Part shown: positions 44,601 through 53,028 of the stretch, in pieces
Position numbering within the stretch: the first letter of the stretch is position 1
Layout of the letters: every line of letters begins with the position of its first letter
Assembly: GCA_001429555.1 (NCBI GenBank)
Contig: LMSR01000018.1
Span: 237,968 to 301,967, forward strand
Direction: 5' to 3'
Length of the DNA stretch: 64,000 nt
Origin: Nocardioides sp. Soil797
GTDB taxonomy: Bacteria > Actinomycetota > Actinomycetes > Propionibacteriales > Nocardioidaceae
The notes under the pieces: generated by a model
Database searches by the model: none
Seen by the model: the letters and a program-made list of their open reading frames with translations, nothing else
Told to the model about the DNA's origin: nothing
Made by a program: the position numbers and the translations under genes

Positions 44601-45464
44601 ATGCGCGCACTTCGCCTCGTCCTCGGCACCCTGTTCACCGTCGTACTCCTCGCGGTCGGCCTGACCCTGCCGGCCGCGGCCGACGTCGGGGACGATGGCT
44701 TCCCGTTGCCGCTGCCCACCTCACCTGCGGGTGACCCGCCCGGCGCCAACGACTGGAACTGCCAGCCGACCGCGAAGCGGCCCACCCCGGTGGTGCTCGT
44801 GCACGGCACCTTCGGTGACCGGAAGAACCTGCTCGAGAACCTGTCGAAGGGCATCAAGGCTGCGGGCTTCTGTGTCTTCTCGCTCGACTACGGCAACCGT
44901 GCCACCGGCGACATCGTCAAGTCAGCCAAGACACTCAAGGCGTACGTCGCCAAGGTGCGCCGCGCGACCGGCGCGAAGAAGGTGTCCCTCGTCGGGCACA
45001 GCCAGGGCGGGATGATGCCGCGCTACTACATCAAGTTCCTCGGCGGCAAGAAGGTCGTCGACGACCTGGTCGGGATCGCTCCCTCCAACCACGGCACAGA
45101 CCTGATCGGCAGCCTCAAGCCGTTGATGGGACTCACCGGACCGATCCTCGACCTGGCCTGCCGTGCCTGCTCCCAACAGGCTCCGGGGTCGGCCCTGTTG
45201 CGCAAGCTCAATGCCGGCGACGAGACGCCCGGGAAGGTCAGCTACACCCAGATCACCACCAAGCACGACGAGGTCGTGGTGCCGCACACCTCGGGCTACC
45301 TGGCAGTCGGGCGGCGTACCACCAACCTGACCATCCAGAACGCTTGCCCGAACGACCTCTCCGAGCACCTGCTGATCCCGTTGGCCAAGCCCACCGTCAG
45401 CTGGACCCTCAATGCCCTGCAGCGCAAGGGGCCGGCCAGCAAGAGCTTCAAGCCCGCCTGCTGA
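44601..45464 (+). CDS. Secreted triacylglycerol lipase/esterase (LipA/EstA type)
   Basis: A 287-residue secreted alpha/beta hydrolase. Signal peptide residues 1-27 end at LPAAA-D. The oxyanion block PVVLVHGTFG, elbow GHSQGG, and a late His in LSEHLLIP fit the class-2 lipase family found in Streptomyces and mycobacteria. Four or more cysteines (NWNCQP, FCVF, CRACSQ, NACPN) suggest disulfides. It probably acts on acyl glycerides or esters outside the cell. Confidence 0.85.
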   Translation: MRALRLVLGTLFTVVLLAVGLTLPAAADVGDDGFPLPLPTSPAGDPPGANDWNCQPTAKRPTPVVLVHGTFGDRKNLLENLSKGIKAAGFCVFSLDYGNRATGDIVKSAKTLKAYVAKVRRATGAKKVSLVGHSQGGMMPRYYIKFLGGKKVVDDLVGIAPSNHGTDLIGSLKPLMGLTGPILDLACRACSQQAPGSALLRKLNAGDETPGKVSYTQITTKHDEVVVPHTSGYLAVGRRTTNLTIQNACPNDLSEHLLIPLAKPTVSWTLNALQRKGPASKSFKPAC

Positions 45465-45500
45465 CGGAACCGGAACCACGGGTCGGCCGTCCCACTGCAC

Positions 45501-46004
45501 ATGATGACGCGAATTCTCGGAGCCCTGCTGGTCGTCGTACTCACGCCGTTGGCCGCGTGCGACGACGGCGGCACCACGGATGCTCAGCCCGCAGACCCGG
45601 CGACCACCAGTGTGCACGTGCACTTCACCGACTCGTCGGTCCCGCCCGAGTACCACCGCAGCTGGGACCTGACACTCGACCAGGACACCGTGCATCTCGT
45701 CGTGGACTCCTACGGTGACGTGATTGCTGACGAGACCGTGGACATGCCGGCCGACGAGTGGAACGACTTCGTCGACGGACTGGCCGATGCAGTGGGGGAC
45801 CTGGACGACCCGGAGTCGGGGGATGAGGGCTGCAGCGGCGGCACCTCGATGTCCCTCGACGTCGACGATGCCGGCGACGCCGAGACCTCACTCGAGGTCG
45901 ACAACTGCGCCAACGACCACAACGAGGCGATCAGCGACGACATCGAGTCCCTGGTCAAGCCGTTCACCGAACTGGTCCAGCTCGACAAGCACACCCGCAC
46001 CTGA
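45501..46004 (+). CDS. Hypothetical lipoprotein (167 aa)
   Basis: A small predicted lipoprotein: MMTRILGALLVVVLTPLAACDDG with lipobox LAAC near residue 20. The mature part is acidic (many Asp/Glu) with a strand-rich segment (TSVHVHFTDSS, HLVVDSYGDVIADETVDM) and two cysteines (EGCSGG, VDNCAND) that could pair. I do not recognise the family. It follows the lipase gene by 36 bp on the same strand. Confidence 0.7.
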   Translation: MMTRILGALLVVVLTPLAACDDGGTTDAQPADPATTSVHVHFTDSSVPPEYHRSWDLTLDQDTVHLVVDSYGDVIADETVDMPADEWNDFVDGLADAVGDLDDPESGDEGCSGGTSMSLDVDDAGDAETSLEVDNCANDHNEAISDDIESLVKPFTELVQLDKHTRT

Positions 46005-46018
46005 GCGCCGTACGGCTC

Positions 46019-46077
46019 AACGGGCACAACGGTCGGAATCGGCACCTCACGCGACCCATGCGGCCGTTGTTCCCGTT
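46019..46077. repeat. Long hairpin, family member 3 (core CACAACGG)
   Basis: 17-bp arms (46019-46035 and 46061-46077, starting AACGGG) with two mismatches, one a potential G-U pair. The arm core ACAACGG(C/T)CG and the loop borders match the hairpins at 20302 and 28991. It lies between convergent genes and may terminate both. Confidence 0.65.
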
Positions 46078-46147
46078 CACCTGTACGACGCGGCGGGGGC
46101 CGGGGCGGCGGTACGACGGCGCGGCCGCACGACGGTGCGGCGGTGGA

Positions 46148-47068
46148 TCAGGCGGGGGCGGCCAGGTACCTGTAGGCGTGGTGGGTGACGAAACCGAGCT
46201 GCTCGTAGAGCGCCAGGGCCGCGGAGTTGTCGCCGCGCACCTGCAGGTACGCCGTGGTGGCGCCGAGCGAGCCGCCCCAGTCCACCAACTCGGCCAGCAG
46301 TTGGGTGGAGAGCCCTTGCCGGCGGGCCTGGGGAGCCGTCCAGATGTCGTGCAGGCCGAGCCAGTCGCCGTCGATCGCGGCGCGGGCGTGTGCCCGGTCA
46401 CCGAATGCAGCCACTGCACGGGTGCCGTCGTCGGTGAACTCGATCTCCGCGGGAGGCCTGGGCAGCGCACGCTGCAGTGCGGCCAACGACACGACCTGGA
46501 ACAGGGTGTCGGCCTCGTCCGGTCGAGCGTCCACCCACCCGAGCGAACGCAGCGCCGCCTCCTCCTCCGAGTCCACGACCACCTGCGCCCACGCCGGCCG
46601 GCTCAGCGGTGTGTAGTACGCGATCACGGCGGCCGCTGCGTCGGCGTACGGCATCCCGGGGTTCCCCATGGCCAGCACCGATCCGGCACGGGCAATCTCC
46701 TCGGGAGTCACGTCGCTGCGCATCACCCACTCGCCCAGCGGCTCGGTGGGGACGGCGGGCCACATCGCGAGAGAGCGCAGCTCGGCCTCACGCGGCGCGA
46801 CCCGATGGCGCACCGACGGGCGGGGAGGAACCGGCTTGCCGGAGACGATGTCGGCGAATGGGATCGACACCTCGGGGCCACTCTCAGGCGCCACGACGCA
46901 CCTGCCGTCACCCCACGCCGTACACACGCCGAGCAGGTCAGTCATCGCGGGTCCCCCCGTCGGACCGGTCTCCCCGCGGAGCAGTCGGCGTACGACGACA
47001 CGCTTCCCGACCACGTGCGGACCGAGCATGTGTCTGCCCAGTTCTTGGGAGTGCTGCTCGGATTCCAT
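46148..47068 (-). CDS. GNAT acetyltransferase of the cg3035/Rv0428c type
   Basis: A 306-residue protein. Residues about 15-85 form an SH3-like N-terminal domain (VVGKRVVVRRLL ... GVCTAWGDGRCVVAPE ... VSIPFADIVSGKPVPP) and the C-terminal third is a GNAT domain with HDIWTAPQARRQGLSTQLLAELV and NSAALALYEQLGFV. This architecture is that of the cg3035/Rv0428c family, one member of which was reported as N-acetylglutamate synthase in Corynebacterium (from memory). ATG 47068 is supported by TAATAT 7 bp upstream. It is divergent from fdxA-dapC. Confidence 0.82.
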   Translation of the reverse strand: MESEQHSQELGRHMLGPHVVGKRVVVRRLLRGETGPTGGPAMTDLLGVCTAWGDGRCVVAPESGPEVSIPFADIVSGKPVPPRPSVRHRVAPREAELRSLAMWPAVPTEPLGEWVMRSDVTPEEIARAGSVLAMGNPGMPYADAAAAVIAYYTPLSRPAWAQVVVDSEEEAALRSLGWVDARPDEADTLFQVVSLAALQRALPRPPAEIEFTDDGTRAVAAFGDRAHARAAIDGDWLGLHDIWTAPQARRQGLSTQLLAELVDWGGSLGATTAYLQVRGDNSAALALYEQLGFVTHHAYRYLAAPA

Positions 47069-47075
47069 GTGGGGG

Positions 47076-47085
47076 ATATTAGGCT
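47076..47085. promoter_or_regulatory. Back-to-back -10 elements of the GNAT and fdxA genes
   Basis: On the minus strand TAATAT (47081-47076) lies 7 bp before ATG 47068; on the plus strand TAGGCT (47080-47085) lies about 40 bp before the fdxA GTG. The two hexamers share two bases, so both promoters cannot be occupied at once. Confidence 0.5.
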
Positions 47086-47126
47086 GTGAGCAGCAACCCG
47101 CTCTCAGTAGTCCTCAGGAGGATCTG

Positions 47127-47453
47127 GTGACCTACGTCATCGCCCAACCGTGCGTCGACCTCAAGGACCGTGCGTGTGTCGACGAGTGTCCTGTCGACTG
47201 CATCTACGAAGGCAAGCGCATGCTCTACATCCACCCCGACGAATGCGTCGACTGTGGTGCGTGTGAGCCGGTCTGCCCCGTCGAAGCGATCTTCTACGAA
47301 GACGACACCCCGGAGCAGTGGAAGGACTACTACGACGCCAACGTCCAGTTCTTCGACGACCTCGGTTCGCCCGGTGGCGCCGCAAAGATGGGTGAGATCG
47401 ACAAGGACCACCCGTTCGTCGCCGCGCTCCCGCCGCAGAACCAGGACGACTGA
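47127..47453 (+). CDS. fdxA: Ferredoxin (7Fe-8S type) FdxA/FdxC
   Basis: A 108-residue ferredoxin that carries electrons to reductases and cytochromes P450. The N-terminal cluster region has CVDLKDRACVDECPVDC and the second CVDCGACEPVCPVEA, matching actinobacterial FdxA with one 3Fe-4S and one 4Fe-4S cluster. GTG 47127 has a strong AGGAGG 5 bp upstream and a probable 5' leader of about 35 nt. It is followed after 5 bp by dapC, an arrangement conserved in Corynebacterium and Mycobacterium. Confidence 0.95.
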   Translation: MTYVIAQPCVDLKDRACVDECPVDCIYEGKRMLYIHPDECVDCGACEPVCPVEAIFYEDDTPEQWKDYYDANVQFFDDLGSPGGAAKMGEIDKDHPFVAALPPQNQDD

Positions 47454-47458
47454 GCTCG

Positions 47459-48592
47459 GTGGCTGAGGAGGCGCCCACGCGCCCTCCCGCAGCACCTGTC
47501 TCCCGCCGTCTTCCCGACTTCCCGTGGGACAAGCTCACCTCGTTCGCCGCTCGGGCGCGCGAACACGGTGACGGCATCGTCGACCTCTCGGTCGGTACGC
47601 CGATCGACCCGACGCCGCAGGTCGCCCAGGACGCGCTGATCGCGGCCGCCGACAACCCGGGCTACCCGGTGACGATCGGCAAGGTCGAGACCCGCCAGGC
47701 CATCATCGACTGGATGACGCGCACCCTGGGCGTCACCGGTCTCGGTCTCGACGGCGTGCTGCCGGTGATCGGCTCCAAGGAGCTCATCGCCAGCCTGCCG
47801 CTGCACCTCGGCGTGGGCCCCGGCGACCTCGTCGTCCACCCACGGTTGGCCTACCCGACCTACGAGGTGGGCACGGCCCTGGTCGGCGCCGACTCCCTGG
47901 CTGCCGACTCGCTGACCGCCATCGGTCCTTCGGTGCCGAAGATCCTCTGGATCAACTCGCCGTCGAACCCCACCGGCAAGGTGCTGCCGGTCGACCACCT
48001 GAAGAAGGTCGTCGACTGGTGTCGCCAGCGGGGCACGATCCTGGTCTCGGACGAGTGCTACATCGAGATGTCGTGGGACGCCGACAACCAGCCCGTCTCC
48101 GTGCTCCACCCCGACGTCTGCGGGGGCAGCCACGAAGGCATCATCGCGGTGCACTCGCTCTCCAAGCGCTCCAACCTGGCCGGCTATCGCTGCGCCTTCG
48201 TGGCCGGCGACACGGCCCTGATCGGTGAGCTGCTGGCCGTCCGCAAGAACCTCGGGCTGCAGATGCCCGGGCCCCAGCAGCTCGCGATGATCGCCGCGCT
48301 CGATGACGACGCCCACGTCGTCGATCAACACGCGCGGTACGCGGCCCGGCGCGCCAAGCTCAAGGACGCCCTGGAACGCTCCGGCTTCCGCATCGACAAC
48401 TCGGAGGCCTCGCTCTATCTGTGGGCGACCCGCGGCGAGGACTGCTGGCAGACAGTGGAGTCCCTGGCCGAGCTCGGCATCCTGGTCGCCCCCGGCGACT
48501 TCTACGGTGCGGCCGGCCACGAGCACGTGCGTGTGGCGTTCACCGCCACCGACGAGCGCGTCGAAGCCGCCGTACGCCGTCTCACGCGCTGA
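47459..48592 (+). CDS. dapC: Succinyldiaminopimelate transaminase DapC
   Basis: A 377-residue PLP-dependent fold-I aminotransferase that converts N-succinyl-2-amino-6-ketopimelate to N-succinyl-LL-diaminopimelate in lysine and peptidoglycan synthesis. The active-site Lys is in SLSKRSNLAGYR (about Lys236), with the INSPSNPTGKV and SDECYIEMSW blocks typical of this family. Start is GTG 47459, 5 bp after fdxA, so the two are co-transcribed. The dapC call rests on similarity to actinobacterial DapC, the fdxA linkage and nearby dapD and dapE. Confidence 0.88.
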   Translation: MAEEAPTRPPAAPVSRRLPDFPWDKLTSFAARAREHGDGIVDLSVGTPIDPTPQVAQDALIAAADNPGYPVTIGKVETRQAIIDWMTRTLGVTGLGLDGVLPVIGSKELIASLPLHLGVGPGDLVVHPRLAYPTYEVGTALVGADSLAADSLTAIGPSVPKILWINSPSNPTGKVLPVDHLKKVVDWCRQRGTILVSDECYIEMSWDADNQPVSVLHPDVCGGSHEGIIAVHSLSKRSNLAGYRCAFVAGDTALIGELLAVRKNLGLQMPGPQQLAMIAALDDDAHVVDQHARYAARRAKLKDALERSGFRIDNSEASLYLWATRGEDCWQTVESLAELGILVAPGDFYGAAGHEHVRVAFTATDERVEAAVRRLTR

Positions 48593-48753
48593 CCTGTCAG
48601 CAGCCTGTGGCCGGGCCGGCCGGTCGGCGCGGTGAACGCGGGGCTGGTCGCCGGGCCCACCCACCAGGTCCCGGCGCAGCTCTGCTCCGACAACTCGGCA
48701 CGACGCTGTCCCGTTGAGTGGGGAACGGGCCGGCGGCGAGATCGCCGCGCATC

Positions 48754-48759
48754 TACGGT
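48754..48759 (+). promoter_or_regulatory. Leaderless promoter of the flavin reductase gene
   Basis: TACGGT, 6 bp, then GTG 48766. Confidence 0.45.
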
Positions 48760-48765
48760 GCACGG

Positions 48766-50925
48766 GTGTCCCTGAAGACGAATCACAACGCCTCGGCCGC
48801 GTCGCCGGCCCAGTCCGAGAAGTCCAAGCACCGGCACCTGCTCTCGCCGGGACGGATCGGTCCCATGGAGCTGGCCAACCGGGTGGTGCTGCCGGCGATG
48901 GACATGAACGTGTGCGTCGACGGCGAGATCGAGCAGGCCGACATCGACCACTACGTGGCCCGCGCTTCCGGTGGAACCGGGCTGGTGATCACCGGCGCCA
49001 GTGCCGTCGCCTTCCCGGTGGGTGCGACCAGCACCAAGGAGCCGGGGCTCTCCGACGACCGGTTCCTGCCGGGCCTCACCGCACTCGCCGACGCCGTGCA
49101 CGCGGCCGGCAGCAAGCTGTGCGTGCAGAGCACCCACCACGGCAAGGTGGCCCGGATCGACACGCTCAACGGTCGTCCGCTGCTGGTGCCCTCCGAGCCC
49201 GACTACTCCGTCGACATGAGCGCGCTGGCCGACAACACCGGCGAAGAGCTCACCAGGATGGGTGCGGTGACGGCCGGGAGGAAGCCCAGCCATCACGAGG
49301 CGACGGCCGAGGACCTGGCCTGGTTGGTCGAGACCTGGGCCGACGCCGCGACCCGGGTGATGCGCTCCGGCGCCGACGCCATCGAGATCCACTGCGCCCA
49401 CGGCTACGTCCTCGGCGCGTTCCTCAACCGGCGCGACAACCGGCGCACCGACAACTACGGCGGCTCCCTGGAGAACCGGGCGAGGTTGGCCTGTGAGGTC
49501 ATCGCGGCGGTCAAGGCTGCGGTCGGCGACCACCTGGCGGTGCTGGTCCGGGTGGCCGGAGCCGAGTTCGGACAGGAGGGCGGGCTCACCAACGAGGAGT
49601 CCTGTGCTGCGGCCGCCCTCTTCGAGGAGGCCGGTGCCGACGCCATTCACGTGACCGGCTGGGGCCGCAACCCGTTCGCCAACTTCACCGACGGGCCTCT
49701 GCCCAACAAGGTCGGTGCCTATCTCGACCTGGCAGCCGAGGTGAAGAAGCACGTGTCGATCCCGGTGATCGCGGTCGGACGGGTACTGCCCGACGTGGGG
49801 GAGAAGGCGATCGCCTCCGGGCAGGCCGATTTCGTCGCGATGGGCCGCCAACTCCTGGCCGATCCCGACCTGGTCGACAAGCTCAAGGCCGGAACGCCGG
49901 AACGGGTGCGCCCGTGCATCAACTGCTACGTCTGCGTGCAGGAGAACTTCTGGGACGACACTCCGCTCTGTGCGGTCAACCCCGACCTGGGCAGACTCAC
50001 GCCGATCGAGCTCGGGCCCACCCGGAAGCGCAAGCACGTCCTCGTCGTCGGTGCCGGCCCCGGTGGCCTCGAGACGGCACGGATCCTCAGCGACCGCGGT
50101 CATCGGGTCACCGTCGTCGACAAGTCCGACCGGCTCGGCGGAACGCTGTGGTTCTCCAGCCTGACCACACCGGACAACGAGCAGCTGCTCGACTGGCTGA
50201 AGTCCGAGGTGGGACGTCGTGACATCGACGTACGCCTGGGCACCGAGGCCACCCCCGCCCTGGTCGCCGAGCTGGCTCCGGACCACGTCGTCGTGGCCAC
50301 CGGAGCCGTCCGCGGACGCCCCGACGTACCCGGCGGAGACCTGCCCCACGTGCACACCGGCGACACCCTTCGCGGCCTGTTGCTCGGCGAGGCCGCGGCG
50401 AACGACGGGTCCCGTCTGCTGCGCACCATGGGCAAGCTCGGCAAGCTCTCCGGCGTCACCAAGAGCCCGGAGACGATCCGTCGCATCACCAAGACCTTCC
50501 TGCCGGTCGGCAAGGACGTCGTGGTCATCGGCGGCTCCCTGGTCGGTCTCGAGCTGGCCGAGTGGCTCGCCGAGCGGGGACGCCGGGTCACCCTCGTGGA
50601 GGAGGGCCGGGCCCTCGGCCTGCCGATGGCGATGCCCCGCCGCTGGACCGCCGTACGACGGGCCGGCGAGCTGGGCGTGGCCCTGCACCGTGGTGGCACC
50701 GTCACCCGGATCACCGCGGACCGGGTCGAGTTCACCGTCGGGGAGGAACAGCTCAGCGCACCCGCCGACCTGGTCGTGCACGCTGCCGACACCAGCGCCG
50801 CCGCTCCGTTGGCCGACCAGCTTCGCGGAAGCGGTGTGCCGGTGGACGTGGTCGGTGACGCCGCAGAGGTGGGCTACATCGAGGGCGCCATGCACTCGGC
50901 GTGGCGGGTGGCCGCGACCGTCTGA
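48766..50925 (+). CDS. NADH:flavin oxidoreductase / 2,4-dienoyl-CoA reductase-like protein
   Basis: About 719 residues in three parts. An Old Yellow Enzyme TIM barrel with FMN (residues about 20-370) includes the catalytic-site HCAHGYVLGAFLN. A 4Fe-4S site has Cys384, 387, 390 and 402 (CINCYVC...LC). Then come FAD and NAD(P) Rossmann domains with VVGAGPGGLETARIL and VVIGGSLVGLELAEWL. This matches 2,4-dienoyl-CoA reductase (FadH) and trimethylamine-dehydrogenase-like enzymes; the exact substrate is unknown. GTG 48766 fits a leaderless promoter; the earlier ATG at 48718 is less likely. It ends before a long hairpin shared with a convergent gene. Confidence 0.85.
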   Translation: MSLKTNHNASAASPAQSEKSKHRHLLSPGRIGPMELANRVVLPAMDMNVCVDGEIEQADIDHYVARASGGTGLVITGASAVAFPVGATSTKEPGLSDDRFLPGLTALADAVHAAGSKLCVQSTHHGKVARIDTLNGRPLLVPSEPDYSVDMSALADNTGEELTRMGAVTAGRKPSHHEATAEDLAWLVETWADAATRVMRSGADAIEIHCAHGYVLGAFLNRRDNRRTDNYGGSLENRARLACEVIAAVKAAVGDHLAVLVRVAGAEFGQEGGLTNEESCAAAALFEEAGADAIHVTGWGRNPFANFTDGPLPNKVGAYLDLAAEVKKHVSIPVIAVGRVLPDVGEKAIASGQADFVAMGRQLLADPDLVDKLKAGTPERVRPCINCYVCVQENFWDDTPLCAVNPDLGRLTPIELGPTRKRKHVLVVGAGPGGLETARILSDRGHRVTVVDKSDRLGGTLWFSSLTTPDNEQLLDWLKSEVGRRDIDVRLGTEATPALVAELAPDHVVVATGAVRGRPDVPGGDLPHVHTGDTLRGLLLGEAAANDGSRLLRTMGKLGKLSGVTKSPETIRRITKTFLPVGKDVVVIGGSLVGLELAEWLAERGRRVTLVEEGRALGLPMAMPRRWTAVRRAGELGVALHRGGTVTRITADRVEFTVGEEQLSAPADLVVHAADTSAAAPLADQLRGSGVPVDVVGDAAEVGYIEGAMHSAWRVAATV

Positions 50926-50931
50926 CGCCAG

Positions 50932-50981
50932 GCGTCCACACCCCTCCGCGTCCACGCCCCCTCCGCGTCCACACCCCTCCG
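50932..50981. repeat. Short tandem repeat (GCGTCCAC, about 16-17 bp period)
   Basis: GCGTCCAC followed by a C-rich stretch occurs at 50932, 50948 and 50965, directly before a long hairpin. It begins 7 bp after the reductase stop codon. Confidence 0.6.
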
Positions 50982-51040
50982 CGTTACCGAAGCGTATGCA
51001 GGTTTCAGGACGAGATTTCCTGCATACGTTTCGGTAACGC
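50981..51040. terminator. Long hairpin between convergent genes
   Basis: 22-bp arms (50981-51002 and 51019-51040, starting GCGTTACCGAA) with one mismatch that can be a G-U pair and a 16-nt loop. It lies between the reductase and the wall-hydrolase-like gene and probably terminates both. No U-tract. Confidence 0.7.
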
Positions 51041-51052
51041 GGGAAGGCACGC

Positions 51053-52024
51053 TCAGTCGTGCACGTCGACGTGCACGTGGTCGCGGTGCTCCAGGACGGC
51101 CACCGTCGCGTCGGACTTCCCGCCGACTTCGCCGGGGTCGTAGTCACGCCATCCGTCGTCGGAGCGGCCCGCGCTCCAGATCATGTCGTCGAAGATGACC
51201 GTGGCGATGTCGAGCCGGTCGGCCTGGGCGACCAGGTAGTAGGCCATCGCCCAGCCCAGCTTGCGCTGGTCCGCGTTGATCGGGCGGAAGAAGACGTCGA
51301 TGGCACGGCCCTCGTAGTGGGCCGAGCCCTCCATGTGGCCCGAGCTCACGCCGTCCGGCGAGAAGCCACCGAGCGCTTGGTCGCCGAAGGCGGCCTCGAG
51401 ATCGCGGCGTACGACGCCGGCACGCTCGGTCAGCCCGGCCCTGTTCAGCTTGTCGGAGGCTTCGGGGGCGTCGCCGTCGACGGCGCAGGTGAACTGCCCG
51501 TCCTGGGAGTTGCCGGTCAGCGCGGAGGCGAGGGCCCGCGCGTCCTCCGCATGGTCCTCGTAGGCTTCCGGGAACCCTGAGCGCTGCACGCGCTGGGCCG
51601 CCTCGGTGATCCGCATGTCCTCGTAGCCGTCGATCTTGACCAGCTCGTCGTAGAACGCGTTCGTGGCGTAGTAGGGGTTCAGCAGCTCGTCGCGTGATCC
51701 CCAACCCTGCGAGGGACGTTGCTGGAAGAGGCCCACCGAGTCCCGGTCGCCGGTCTCGAGGTTGACGATCTTCGACTCCTGGTACGCCGTGGCCAGCGCG
51801 ATGCTCATCGCTCGCGCCGGGAGCCCACGGCTGGTGCCGATCGCCGTGATGAGCGCCGCGTTCTCGGCCTGCTCGATGCTCAGGTCCACCTCGTGGCCAT
51901 CCACGTCGGCCGTGCACCCCGGGGACTCGGAGAACGGGTCGAAGCCCCGGTCGACGGCAACGGCCACCCCGGCGACCACCGCGACCACTGCCAGCCCAGC
52001 GACCACCCGGCCACGCATGCCCAT
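51053..52024 (-). CDS. Putative two-domain cell-wall hydrolase
   Basis: A 323-residue predicted membrane-anchored or secreted protein. Residues 8-24 form a hydrophobic anchor. Residues about 50-165 resemble a lysozyme-like transglycosylase domain (ALATAYQESKIVNLETGDRDSVGLFQQRPSQGWG, with candidate catalytic Glu83), and residues about 220-323 resemble an M15-like metallopeptidase (GSAHYEGRAIDVFF and the C-terminal HRDHVHVDV). The frame starts 7 bp after the dapD stop, so it is in the dapD operon. The activities are inferred from motifs only. Confidence 0.7.
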   Translation of the reverse strand: MGMRGRVVAGLAVVAVVAGVAVAVDRGFDPFSESPGCTADVDGHEVDLSIEQAENAALITAIGTSRGLPARAMSIALATAYQESKIVNLETGDRDSVGLFQQRPSQGWGSRDELLNPYYATNAFYDELVKIDGYEDMRITEAAQRVQRSGFPEAYEDHAEDARALASALTGNSQDGQFTCAVDGDAPEASDKLNRAGLTERAGVVRRDLEAAFGDQALGGFSPDGVSSGHMEGSAHYEGRAIDVFFRPINADQRKLGWAMAYYLVAQADRLDIATVIFDDMIWSAGRSDDGWRDYDPGEVGGKSDATVAVLEHRDHVHVDVHD

Positions 52025-52031
52025 GGCTCAG

Positions 52032-52976
52032 TCAGTCATTGGCGTGGAGGGCGGCGTTGAGCTCGATGCCCTGGCTCTTCCATGCGACGGCCTCGATGGC
52101 GCCGCTGACCGAGTTGCGCCGGAAGAGCACGTTGTTGGCGCCCGACAGGGTTGCGGCCTTCGCCACGGAGCCGTCCTCGAGGGTGACTTTGGTGCCGGCG
52201 GTGACATAGCAGCCGGCCTCCACCACGCAGTCGTCTCCGAGGGAGATGCCCAGGCCCGAGTTGGCACCGAGCAGGCAGCGCTCCCCGACAGAGATGACCT
52301 CCTTGCCGCCACCGGAGAGGGTGCCCATGATCGAGGCGCCGCCGCCGACGTCGGAGCCGTCGCCGACGACCACGCCGCCGGAGATGCGTCCTTCGACCAT
52401 CGAGGCGCCGAGGGTGCCGGCGTTGAAGTTCACGAAGCCTTCGTGCATGACGGTGGTGCCGGAGGCGAGGTGGGCGCCGATGCGGACCCGGTCGGCGTCG
52501 CCGATGCGCACACCGCTGGGCACCACGTAGTCGACCATCCGCGGGAACTTGTCGACCCCGAAGACCGTCACGTGCTGTCCGGCCGCACGCAGGCGGGCGC
52601 GGGTCAGCTCGAAGCCCTCGACCGCGCACGGTCCGGCGCTGGTCCACACCACGTTGGTGAGCAGGCCGAACTGGCCGTCGAGGGAGAGTCCGTGCGGCCG
52701 CACCAGCCGGCTCGAGATCAGGTGGAGACGCAGCCAGACCTCCTCGGTGGTGGTCGGCGCGGAGGAGAGGTCATCGATGGTGACCAGTCGGACCTCACGG
52801 CGTACGCCGCGCACGTCGTCCTTGCCCTCGAGGGCCGCCAGCTCGGCGGGAACAGTGGCATCCGTGGGTGCCTCCCCGAGCGCGGGCTCGGGGAACCATA
52901 CGTCGAGGACTGTGTCGTCGGCGGTGAGAGTGGCCAGGCCGTGGCCCCATGCGGGGGCGGAAGTCGTGTCAGTCAC
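52032..52976 (-). CDS. dapD: Tetrahydrodipicolinate N-succinyltransferase DapD
   Basis: A 314-residue trimeric left-handed beta-helix enzyme that succinylates tetrahydrodipicolinate in lysine/DAP synthesis. The hexapeptide repeats are clear ([57 protein letters not shown]), and the N-terminal region is the actinobacterial type. GTG 52976 has TAGAGT 7 bp upstream; the frame to 53168 is an extension over intergenic sequence. It supplies the substrate for DapC. Confidence 0.93.
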   Translation of the reverse strand: MTDTTSAPAWGHGLATLTADDTVLDVWFPEPALGEAPTDATVPAELAALEGKDDVRGVRREVRLVTIDDLSSAPTTTEEVWLRLHLISSRLVRPHGLSLDGQFGLLTNVVWTSAGPCAVEGFELTRARLRAAGQHVTVFGVDKFPRMVDYVVPSGVRIGDADRVRIGAHLASGTTVMHEGFVNFNAGTLGASMVEGRISGGVVVGDGSDVGGGASIMGTLSGGGKEVISVGERCLLGANSGLGISLGDDCVVEAGCYVTAGTKVTLEDGSVAKAATLSGANNVLFRRNSVSGAIEAVAWKSQGIELNAALHAND

Positions 52977-52983
52977 GGGGTCA

Positions 52984-52989
52984 ACTCTA
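52984..52989 (-). promoter_or_regulatory. Leaderless promoter of dapD
   Basis: TAGAGT (read leftward), 7 bp, then GTG 52976. Confidence 0.5.
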
Positions 52990-53028
52990 CGGTCGCTCTC
53001 CCAGAGCCCGGTCACGGCTGCCGAATCA

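Noticed and set aside
48710..48729. CCCGTT/AACGGG inverted repeat after dapC as a terminator
   Set aside because: Six-base arms with no U-tract in GC-rich DNA are too weak to call.
48502..51147. 881-codon minus-strand frame opposite the flavin reductase
   Set aside because: Antisense shadow; composition is His/Arg/Gly-rich noise, and it runs through the hairpin region at 50981-51040.
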